Source: Acidobacteriota bacterium
GTDB taxonomy: Bacteria > Acidobacteriota > Terriglobia > Bryobacterales > Bryobacteraceae
DNA: 19,699 nt
Assembly: GCA_018268875.1 (NCBI GenBank)
Contig: JAFDVT010000091.1
Location: 1-19,699, forward strand
Reading direction: 5' to 3'
The notes below the pieces were generated by a model. It searched no databases, had not been told where the DNA came from, and saw only the letters and a list, made by a program, of their open reading frames with translations. Shown piece by piece: positions 7,820 to 14,185 of this stretch. Positions within the stretch are counted from its first letter, which is position 1. Each line of letters starts with the position of its first letter. The position numbers and the translations under genes are program-made.

Positions 7820-8152
7820 CTACTTGGAGTTATTGGACGCAGGCGTGGAGGAAGGCGCGCTGCTGCTACTTCCACTGCCGCTGCCACTGTCGCCGCTCGA
7901 AGAAGACGAGGACGAGGCGGCGCCACCGGCATTACCGGACGACGGCGAGGACGAGGACGGCTTCGCCGAGCCGCCCTTGTAGTCCGTGATGTAGAAACCG
8001 CTGCCCTTGAACTGCAGCGCCGGCGGAGAGATGAGACGCCTCACCGGTCCTTTACCGCACTCGGGGTGGATTTCGAGGGGCGCGTCCGCAAACTTCTGAA
8101 TCACTTCAAAGTTCTTGTCGCACGCTTCGCACTTGTACTCGTACAGGGGCAT
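7820..8152 (-). CDS. FmdB-type zinc ribbon protein with Ser-rich tail
   Basis: The product is 110 aa. Residues 1-50 are the FmdB/CxxC zinc ribbon regulatory-protein domain: MPLYEYKCEAC, then KGPVRRLISPPALQFKGSGFYITDY. Zinc ligands appear to be Cys8, Cys11 and Cys32; the fourth, normally Cys in CPxCG, is His29 (HPECG), giving a Cys-Cys-His-Cys site. From about residue 60 the protein is low-complexity Ser/Gly/Pro (more than 40 residues), presumably disordered. FmdB was first named as a putative regulator of formamidase, but the function of most members is unknown. It starts 2 nt after the stop of the S41 gene, which implies translational coupling. Confidence 0.88.
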   Translation of the reverse strand: MPLYEYKCEACDKNFEVIQKFADAPLEIHPECGKGPVRRLISPPALQFKGSGFYITDYKGGSAKPSSSSPSSGNAGGAASSSSSSSGDSGSGSGSSSSAPSSTPASNNSK

Positions 8153-8154
8153 GA

Positions 8155-9375
8155 TTACTTGGAAAGAATTTCGATTGCTTTCTTAAGAGGCGCATCTTCC
8201 GGCGCGGGGGCCGCCGGATTGGCGGGAATCTTTTTCTTACCGGGGTCGACGACCACGCCATCCTCGTCCTCATCGTCGTCGTTGTCGGACGTATCGATGA
8301 CGGGATGGTTGGGCACAACGCCGGTTTCGGAAATCGCCTTGCCGCTCGCGGCGTTGTACTTCGCCGTGGTCAGGATCAGGGCGCTGCCGTCGTCCAGAGT
8401 GATTTCCTTTTGCACGCCGGCGTAGCCGTAGGTGCGCTCGCCGACCAGTTCGGCGCGCTTCGAATCGAGCAGGGCGGAAGCAGCGATCTCGGCGGCACCG
8501 GCGGTGCCACGGTTGGTGAGCACGGCGAGCGGAAGCTTGGTGATCTGCACCTTCGCGTCCGCGGCAAATTCCTGGCGGGCCGTCTTCTGGCCGCTCAGCG
8601 AACCAAGCGAGCCGCTGCCCATGAACAAATTGGCGAGGCGCAGACCGTCGGCCGGCTGTCCGTGCGCAACGTTGCGGAGGTCCAGGATGATCTTCTTCGC
8701 GCCGTTCTTTTCGGCTTCCTTCACACGCGCGGCGATCTGATCGACATGCGCGGCGTCGACGGAATAGGTCTGGATGAACGCGATCTGGTTGTCCAGCATT
8801 TTGAGCGTCACATCCGAATACTTGGCGGCCGCGCGCGTCAGCGAGATTTTGGCGGGTTCCGGATTGCGAAGGCGAAGCACGGTGACTTCGATGGTGGTGC
8901 CGGGGTCGCCCGCCAGCAGCATCTGCGCGTACGCCAGCGGCATGTCGCGCGTGCCGACGCCGTTGATGGCTTCGATGACGTCGCCGGTGCTCAGATTATT
9001 CTTCGAGGCGGAGCTGCCGGGCGTCACCGAAACGATGGAGACGTAGCCGGCGCGGCGGGCCAGAATGAGGCCGACATCGCCCTTGTTGGCCGCTTTGGCC
9101 TTCTGATACTGCTTGAACTGGTCGGCGCTCAGGTAGCTGCCGAACGGGTCAATCGATTCGAGCAAGCCGTTGAGTGCCCCGGCGGTAACACCTTTGAGGT
9201 CCGGCTCTTCGACATAGTCGCTCTTGATCTTGGATAGGACCTCGGAAAAGACCGCGAGGTGACGGTAAGGCTGTTCGTTGTTCGAAGCGCTACGGCCGCG
9301 AACAGCGCCGAACAGGAGCAGCGCAACCAGGCAGGTAGAGGTGCTCACGACTGCGTATTGAAATCGCCGGTTCAT
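8155..9375 (-). CDS. S41 (C-terminal processing) peptidase homologue lacking the catalytic Ser and Lys
   Basis: The product is 406 aa from the ATG at 9375, which directly precedes a one-helix membrane anchor/signal (residues 5-25). Upstream in-frame starts would add a polar extension. Order: anchor; helical region with SDYVEEPDLKGVTAGALNGLLESIDPFGSYLS typical of CTPs; PDZ domain (about 95-175, GSSASKNNLSTGDVIEAINGV); S41 core. In active CTPs the nucleophile is the second Ser of G[ST]ASASE and the base is the Lys of TFGKG, 25 residues later. Here these read GTAGAAE and TYGYAG, so the nucleophile is Gly293 and the base Tyr318, with spacing intact. The LDLRxNPGG loop is also degraded (LDLRNVAHG). 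I infer a non-proteolytic PDZ-containing periplasmic protein. An acidic tail (DNDDDEDED) precedes a Pro/Ala-rich end. Confidence 0.88.
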   Translation of the reverse strand: MNRRFQYAVVSTSTCLVALLLFGAVRGRSASNNEQPYRHLAVFSEVLSKIKSDYVEEPDLKGVTAGALNGLLESIDPFGSYLSADQFKQYQKAKAANKGDVGLILARRAGYVSIVSVTPGSSASKNNLSTGDVIEAINGVGTRDMPLAYAQMLLAGDPGTTIEVTVLRLRNPEPAKISLTRAAAKYSDVTLKMLDNQIAFIQTYSVDAAHVDQIAARVKEAEKNGAKKIILDLRNVAHGQPADGLRLANLFMGSGSLGSLSGQKTARQEFAADAKVQITKLPLAVLTNRGTAGAAEIAASALLDSKRAELVGERTYGYAGVQKEITLDDGSALILTTAKYNAASGKAISETGVVPNHPVIDTSDNDDDEDEDGVVVDPGKKKIPANPAAPAPEDAPLKKAIEILSK

Positions 9376-9446
9376 GTGGGAAAGATCCCCTTCTTCGATC
9401 AGGATAGCACCGGCCAGGGACACAACTTCCGCACGGCGGGCATGCC

Positions 9447-9462
9447 TGTTCGACGTCGAACA
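9447..9462. promoter_or_regulatory. Perfect 16-bp palindrome in a divergent intergenic region, operator candidate
   Basis: TGTTCGACGTCGAACA is identical to its own reverse complement. It lies in the 179-nt gap between the S41-like gene (start 9375, minus) and the small plus-strand gene at 9555, about 70 nt from the first and 90 nt from the second. Half-sites TGTTCGA/TCGAACA are of the size bound by dimeric HTH repressors, and GTTC/GAAC half-sites recall those of LexA-type boxes. No regulator is encoded nearby, so the binding protein is unknown. Confidence 0.5.
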
Positions 9463-9513
9463 ACACGAAACAGTTGCGAAAGTTCCGCGTCAGAAGATTG
9501 AGCCATTTGGCGG

Positions 9514-9519
9514 TAAAAT
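9514..9519 (+). promoter_or_regulatory. Candidate -10 element (TAAAAT) for the gene at 9555
   Basis: TAAAAT matches 5 of 6 consensus positions and ends 35 nt before the ATG at 9555. No good -35 is visible at 16-18 nt. A GAGGAG (9536-9541) Shine-Dalgarno-like run follows at a rather long 13 nt from the ATG. Confidence 0.3.
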
Positions 9520-9554
9520 CCCGCTTAACACATTGCGAGGAGCTTGTTTACACT

Positions 9555-10013
9555 ATGCGCGCCAGGTTTTTGCGGCAAGACGAGCGCGTCTTTGCAACCA
9601 AAGTATTCGGGCGGACCTTGCCGCTCGACGACATACTGGTAACCGATCTTCTGGGGGCGGGAAACGAACCGTTCACGGCCGTTAGCGCACCCAACGACTC
9701 TCCGTTCCTGATCCCGATCCCGCGCTTCATCTACGCGGTCAACATGGGTGTAGAAGGCTTCGAGAACTGCATCAATCCAACGGTGAAAGGGTCCTTCGTG
9801 CGGGAACTGGCGAGGATCTGGCAGGGTCCGGCGTCGGTCACCGGCACGCGGCTGTGCGGACGAAAAGAGTACGAATTGGGCAAGCCCTGGGCCACGTACG
9901 ATTCGCAGCAGAAAGCCAGCCTGGTGGAGGATTGGTACCGCGGCGGGATGCGCACCGACGATCCGCGGATGCCGTACATCCGAGGGCACATTCGCCGCGG
10001 CAACCACGTTTAG
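9555..10013 (+). CDS. Small protein resembling the HELTHVWQ putative metallopeptidase family, motif lost
   Basis: The product is 152 aa from the ATG at 9555; an in-frame extension to 9474 has no family-like residues. There is no signal peptide or membrane helix. The layout VFGRTLPLDDILVTDLLG (17-34), a PFTA strand (39-42), YAVNMGVEGFEN (60-71), then KGSFVRELARIWQG (78-91), and late SQQKASLVEDWYRGG (117-131) follows, as I remember it, a family with HELTHVWQ as zinc motif and a downstream EQQAxIVEDWY segment (DUF4157/Rhs-associated type). Here the HExxH is Arg83-Glu-Leu-Ala-Arg87, so a zinc protease activity is not expected. Family placement is from memory and moderate in confidence; that the gene is real is more secure, given its codon structure and a following terminator. 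It diverges from the S41-like gene. Confidence 0.7.
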   Translation: MRARFLRQDERVFATKVFGRTLPLDDILVTDLLGAGNEPFTAVSAPNDSPFLIPIPRFIYAVNMGVEGFENCINPTVKGSFVRELARIWQGPASVTGTRLCGRKEYELGKPWATYDSQQKASLVEDWYRGGMRTDDPRMPYIRGHIRRGNHV

Positions 10014-10021
10014 AGAAAGCA

Positions 10022-10056
10022 AGGACCTCGCCGGGAGATGTTCCCCGCGAGGTCCT
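10022..10056. terminator. Bidirectional terminator hairpin between convergent genes
   Basis: AGGACCTCGC (10022-10031) pairs perfectly with GCGAGGTCCT (10047-10056). The stem extends inward by three G-C pairs after one mismatch, leaving a loop of about 7 nt. It sits in the 51-nt gap between the stop of the small plus-strand gene and the stop of the minus-strand kinase. Plus-strand flank CAATACTTTT and minus-strand flank TTGCTTTCTCT are both T-rich, so it can serve both. Confidence 0.75.
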
Positions 10057-10064
10057 CAATACTT

Positions 10065-11099
10065 TTAGCGCTGGACGCGGCCGGAACCGCCGCCCTTGAT
10101 GAGGCCGTCCACTTCCTCGACCGTGAACCGGTTGAAGTCACCGGGGATGGAATGCTTCAGGCACGACGCGGCGACGCCGAATTCCAGGGCATCCTGATCC
10201 GTCGGGCGATTCAGCAGACCCCAAATCAGGCCGCCCGCAAAGCAGTCGCCACCGCCGACGCGATCGACGATGTGGGTGATGTCGTAACGCTTGGAGACGA
10301 TGAATTCCTTGCCGTTGTTGAGGCAAGCCGCCCAGCCGTTGTGCGACGCGCTGAACGATTCGCGCAAGGTGATCGCGATCTTCTCAAGATTCGGGTACTT
10401 TTCGAGCACCGTCGAGCTCAGCTTCTTGTACTGCTCGTGGTCGAGTTTGCCGGAATGCACATCGGATTCGGCGGCGATTCCCAACGCCATCTGGCAGTCC
10501 TCTTCGTTGGCGATGCCGACGTGGACGTACTTGAACAGTTCCGACATCACCTCGCTGGGCTTCTTGCCGTACTTCCACAGGTTCTTGCGGTAGTTGAGGT
10601 CGCACGAGACCTTCAACCCGGCCTCGCGAGCTTTTTTGACGCTTTCGAGCGCCAGGTCGGCGGCCGATTGCGACAGCGCCGGGGTGATACCGGTGATGTG
10701 GAACCAACCCGCGCCCTCAAAGGACTTGGCCCAGTCGATGTCGCCGGGCTTGGCAAGCGAAATGGCCGAACCTTCGCGGTCGTAGACAACCTTGGAGGCG
10801 CGCTGGTTGGCGCCCGGCTCGACAAAGTAGATGCCAAAGCGGCCCTTGTTGCGAACAATCCCGCTGGGATCAACCCCGAAGCGGCGGAGTTCGCCGATAA
10901 AGGCATCGACAATCGGGTTGGCCGGGGGGAGCACGGTAACGTAGCGTGCCGGATTGCCGAAGCCGGCCAGCGCGACGGCGACGTTCGCTTCCCCGCCCCC
11001 AAAGGTCGCAAGGAACATCGGCGACTGCAAGAAGCGCTCAAAGCCCGGGGGCGCCAGGCGGATCATAATCTCCCCGAAGGTAACGACTGTAGTAGCCAT
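10065..11099 (-). CDS. kdgK: PfkB-family sugar kinase, probable 2-dehydro-3-deoxygluconokinase
   Basis: The product is 344 aa, a ribokinase/PfkB-fold ATP-dependent sugar kinase. N-terminal VTFGEIMIRLAPPG (6-19) and GGGEANVAVALAGFG (34-48) belong to the sugar-binding region. DLNYRKNLW (167-175) and NEEDCQMALGI (198-208) are typical of 2-keto-3-deoxygluconate kinases. The C-terminal signature reads DRVGGGDCFAGGLIWGL (279-295), with Asp285 as catalytic base and GGG replacing the usual GAG of the anion hole. KDG kinase makes KDPG for the Entner-Doudoroff pathway from hexuronate breakdown. The match to KDG kinase over fructokinase rests on the DxNYRxxLW and IYFVEPGANQR segments, so specificity is likely but unproven. 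It starts 4 nt after miaA and is probably co-transcribed; the shared terminator lies at 10022-10056. Confidence 0.85.
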   Translation of the reverse strand: MATTVVTFGEIMIRLAPPGFERFLQSPMFLATFGGGEANVAVALAGFGNPARYVTVLPPANPIVDAFIGELRRFGVDPSGIVRNKGRFGIYFVEPGANQRASKVVYDREGSAISLAKPGDIDWAKSFEGAGWFHITGITPALSQSAADLALESVKKAREAGLKVSCDLNYRKNLWKYGKKPSEVMSELFKYVHVGIANEEDCQMALGIAAESDVHSGKLDHEQYKKLSSTVLEKYPNLEKIAITLRESFSASHNGWAACLNNGKEFIVSKRYDITHIVDRVGGGDCFAGGLIWGLLNRPTDQDALEFGVAASCLKHSIPGDFNRFTVEEVDGLIKGGGSGRVQR

Positions 11100-11103
11100 G
11101 AAA

Positions 11104-12042
11104 TCAGGATTTTATCAAACGAACGATTTCGTGGGCCCGGGCGGCGATGGCCGGGTCGTCGCCAAAGCCGTCGAGCCACTGAATTTCCGGATCGCGGCGG
11201 AACCAGGTGAGCTGGCGCTTGGCGTAGCGGCGCGTCTGCATCTGAATGTCCGCCAGGGCCTGCGCCTCCGTCATGCGCCCAGCCAGGACGTCGAGCATCT
11301 GCTTGTAGCCGATCGATTCCAGGGCCTTGGTATCCGGTCCGTAGCCTTTGGCCAGCAGTCCCTCGACTTCCGCGCGCAGACCGCGGTCGAACATCTTCTG
11401 GCAGCGCAGGTTGATGCGGCCGTACAAGGCGTCACGATCGGGCGCCAAGCCGAGCTTGACGAAGCGGTAACCCGTAAGTGGTTCTTCCGTCTGGCCGAAC
11501 TGCCCCGTCATGGGCCGGTTGGACTGCAGGCAGACCTCGATGGCGCGGACGGTTTTCTGGACGTCGTTCGAATGGATGCGGGCGGCTGCCGGCGGGTCCA
11601 GGCGGCGGAGATAGCGGTGCAGGAGGCCGGGTTTCGAGGCCTCGCGGTCGTTCAAGCGGCTGCGAAGTTCATGATTCCGCGGTGGACCGTCGAAGAGACC
11701 ATCTGTGAGTGCACGAACGTAAAAGCCGGTGCCGCCGGCGATGATCGGCAATTTGCCGCGTTCCTGTATGGCAGCCAACGCCTTGCGGGATTCGCGCGCA
11801 AAGTCGCCGGCGCTGAAAACCTCTTCGGGGTCCAGTGCGTCCAATAGATGGTGAGGAATGCCACGCTGTTCTTCGGCGGTGATCTTCGCGGTGCCGATGT
11901 CCAGGCCGCGGTAAAGCTGTAATGAATCGCAGTTGATGATTTCGCCATCGAACCGGTGTGCGAGTTCGACGGCGAGGGCGCTTTTTCCGGAGCCGGTCGG
12001 GCCGAGGACAAAGACAAGGGCCGGGGTGTCAGCGTTGTGCAA
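11104..12042 (-). CDS. miaA: tRNA dimethylallyltransferase
   Basis: The product is 312 aa, the usual family length. MiaA transfers a dimethylallyl group from DMAPP to N6 of A37 in tRNAs reading UNN codons. Motifs present: P-loop GPTGSGKS (14-21), NCDSLQLYRGLDIGTAK (37-53) with the catalytic Asp39, IAGGTGFYVRAL (101-112), and the tRNA-binding QTRRYAKRQLTWFRRD (269-284). The start must be the TTG at 12042: an in-frame stop lies just upstream and no other start codon precedes the P-loop. A separate ATG at 12049 in another frame gives a six-codon peptide that ends inside miaA, so the natural initiation signal is unusual. It diverges from the TPR gene and leads a two-gene unit with the sugar kinase. 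Confidence 0.95.
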   Translation of the reverse strand: MHNADTPALVFVLGPTGSGKSALAVELAHRFDGEIINCDSLQLYRGLDIGTAKITAEEQRGIPHHLLDALDPEEVFSAGDFARESRKALAAIQERGKLPIIAGGTGFYVRALTDGLFDGPPRNHELRSRLNDREASKPGLLHRYLRRLDPPAAARIHSNDVQKTVRAIEVCLQSNRPMTGQFGQTEEPLTGYRFVKLGLAPDRDALYGRINLRCQKMFDRGLRAEVEGLLAKGYGPDTKALESIGYKQMLDVLAGRMTEAQALADIQMQTRRYAKRQLTWFRRDPEIQWLDGFGDDPAIAARAHEIVRLIKS

Positions 12043-12099
12043 TCCTCATTATTGTAGGCCGGGCATTACTAGAGAAGCTTCCCGTTAAAAACCGGGGAG

Positions 12100-12105
12100 T
12101 ATACT
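12100..12105 (+). promoter_or_regulatory. Probable -10 element (TATACT) for the TPR-copA unit
   Basis: TATACT matches 5 of 6 consensus positions and ends 25 nt before the ATG at 12131, implying a leader of about 18-20 nt. The -35 region is poor. A small inverted repeat GGGTT..AACCC (12115-12126) occupies most of the leader, where a Shine-Dalgarno would normally be. Confidence 0.45.
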
Positions 12106-12130
12106 GAGAGCGAAGGGTTTCAACCCAATT

Positions 12131-14179
12131 ATGAAACTGGTTACGCGCGTCGTTGTTGTTGCCGCTTTTGCCGCACTCGGATCGTCGCTGAGCTTTGCGC
12201 AACAGCAGCGTCCAGCCGCCAATTCCGCTCCTCCAAAGAGCGGCGACAAGGCAGCCTCCTACTATTATTTTTCGCTGGGACACTTGTACGCCGACTTGGC
12301 GGGCCAGTACAACAATCGCGGGGATTACCTGAACAAGGCGATCGAGAATTTCCGCAATGCGATCAAGGCCGATCCGGCGGCGACATTTATCGCCGATGAA
12401 CTGTCGGACCTTTACATTCAGTCGGGCCGCGTTCGCGAGGCCGTGACGGATGCGGAAAACGCCATCAAAGAGAATCCGAACGACGTGACGTCGCGCCGCA
12501 TTCTGGGCCGGATGTACGCCCGCATGATCGGCGACCCCCAGCAGAATCGCATTCGCGAAGAGATGGTCAAAAAGGCCATCGAACAGTATCAGAAAATTTC
12601 CGAACTCGATCCGCAGGACACCGATACCCTGTTGATGCTGGGCCGCTTGTACAAAGTGAGCCAGAACTCGGTGGAGGCGGAAAAGGCGTACAAAAAGGTT
12701 CTGGCGCTCGATGCGGACAACGAAGACGCGCTGACCGGCCTCGCCGTGGTGTACTCGGATCTTGGCGACAACAAAGCGGCGGCCGATATGCTCCGCAAGG
12801 TGTCCGAAAAGAGCCCCAATGCGCGCAACCTGTTCCAATTGGCCAATGCCTACGAACAGATGCGCGAATACACGCTGGCCGCGCAGGCGCTGCGCAAGGC
12901 GATTGGCCTGAATCCGCCGAATGCCGGGGACTTCAAGCGCGCCCTGGCCCAGGATCTGCTTCTGGCCGACAACCTGGACGAAGCTCTGGCGACGTACACG
13001 GACCTGGTGACCGAGGAGCCGAACGACGTGCTGTCGTGGCTGCGGATTTCGCAGATCCACCGTCAGCGCCGGAACTTCGACAAGGCTCGTGAAGCGGCGG
13101 CGAAAGCCAAGTCGATCGACGCGAGCAACATGGAAGTCCGCTACAACGACGTCACGCTGGCGGAATCGGAAGGCCGCATCGACGACGCGATTCGCCTGCT
13201 GAAGGAGATGGTGGATTCCACCTCGCGCCGCACCTACAATCCGGCGGAAAAAGCCCAACGGGTGACGCTGCTCGAGCGCCTCGGCGTGCTGTACCGTTCA
13301 CATGACCGGACCAACGAAGCGGTCGATACGTTCAAGCAGATCGGCGAACTGGATCCCGATCTGGCAAACCGTGCCGCCGCGCAGGTGGTGGAAACCCTGC
13401 GACAGGGCCGTGATTACAAGCGGGCGGAAGAAGAGTCCGCCGCCGCTGCCGCGAAGTTCCCGCAGGACCGCATGGTGCTGCTCACCCGCGCGAGCGTACT
13501 GGCCGATACCGGCAAAACCGACGAGGCGATCGCGATCACCAAAAAGCTGTTGAACGGCAAGGACGACCGCGACACCTACATCAACCTCGCGCAGTTGTAC
13601 GAAAAGGGGAAAAAGTTCGACGACATGGCGAAGGCCCTGGATCAGGCCGACAAGCTCGCCGACAATCAGGAAGACAAGACCAACACCGCGTTCATGCGCG
13701 GCGCGATGTACGAGAAGCAGAAGAAGTTCGACCTGGCCGAAGCGGAGTTCCGCAAGGTTCTGAAGGACGATCCGGACAATTCGTCGGCCTTGAACTACCT
13801 GGGCTACATGCTCGCCGATCGTAACGTTCGGATTCCCGAAGCCTACGACATGATCAAGAAGGCCGTCGACAAGGAGCCTTCAAACGGCGCCTATCTCGAC
13901 AGCCTGGGCTGGGTGTACTTCCGCATGGGCCGCCTGGACGAAGCCGAAAAGTACCTGAAAGTGGCTTTGGAACAGGCCAAGCGCGACCCCGCGGTACACG
14001 ACCATTTGGCCGAGGTGTACTTCAAGCAGGGCAATGTGAAAGATGCGATCACGCACTGGGAAGTGTCGTTGCGGGAATGGGACCGCAGCGCTCCGGCCGA
14101 TTTTGACCAGGCGGAGTACGCGAAGATCCAGAAGAAGCTGGAGAAGGCGCGTGTGAAGGTCAGCGCGAAGCCAAACTAA
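12131..14179 (+). CDS. Secreted tetratricopeptide repeat protein
   Basis: The 682-aa product has a signal peptide (Lys2/Arg6, then VVVVAAFAALGSSLS) with a likely cleavage after SFA (residue 23), followed by Gln/Pro/Ser-rich sequence. From about residue 45 to the end it is built almost entirely of TPR helix pairs, by eye around a dozen, with recurrent patterns such as LGRLYxxxxNxxEAEKAYKKVLALDADN and LDSLGWVYFRMGRLDEAEKYLKVAL. No catalytic domain is visible. TPR arrays are protein-binding scaffolds; in the periplasm they commonly help assemble or hold envelope complexes. Partner unknown. The stop is 6 nt before the copper ATPase start, so the two are probably translated from one message, but a functional link is not evident. 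There is no clear Shine-Dalgarno. Confidence 0.9.
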   Translation: MKLVTRVVVVAAFAALGSSLSFAQQQRPAANSAPPKSGDKAASYYYFSLGHLYADLAGQYNNRGDYLNKAIENFRNAIKADPAATFIADELSDLYIQSGRVREAVTDAENAIKENPNDVTSRRILGRMYARMIGDPQQNRIREEMVKKAIEQYQKISELDPQDTDTLLMLGRLYKVSQNSVEAEKAYKKVLALDADNEDALTGLAVVYSDLGDNKAAADMLRKVSEKSPNARNLFQLANAYEQMREYTLAAQALRKAIGLNPPNAGDFKRALAQDLLLADNLDEALATYTDLVTEEPNDVLSWLRISQIHRQRRNFDKAREAAAKAKSIDASNMEVRYNDVTLAESEGRIDDAIRLLKEMVDSTSRRTYNPAEKAQRVTLLERLGVLYRSHDRTNEAVDTFKQIGELDPDLANRAAAQVVETLRQGRDYKRAEEESAAAAAKFPQDRMVLLTRASVLADTGKTDEAIAITKKLLNGKDDRDTYINLAQLYEKGKKFDDMAKALDQADKLADNQEDKTNTAFMRGAMYEKQKKFDLAEAEFRKVLKDDPDNSSALNYLGYMLADRNVRIPEAYDMIKKAVDKEPSNGAYLDSLGWVYFRMGRLDEAEKYLKVALEQAKRDPAVHDHLAEVYFKQGNVKDAITHWEVSLREWDRSAPADFDQAEYAKIQKKLEKARVKVSAKPN

Positions 14180-14185
14180 CAAACC

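Noticed and set aside
7850..7980. Repetitive-looking Ser/Gly/Pro codons at the fmdB 3' end as a possible repeat or CRISPR-like array
   Set aside because: The units are irregular and in frame; it is low-complexity coding sequence, not a direct repeat array.
9549..9554. TACACT immediately before the ATG at 9555 as a -10 element
   Set aside because: It would place the transcription start inside the coding region, with no suitable downstream start codon; probably chance.
12029..13258. 409-codon minus-strand open frame opposite the TPR gene
   Set aside because: It covers a strongly coding TPR region and the miaA start, and has no recognisable features of its own.
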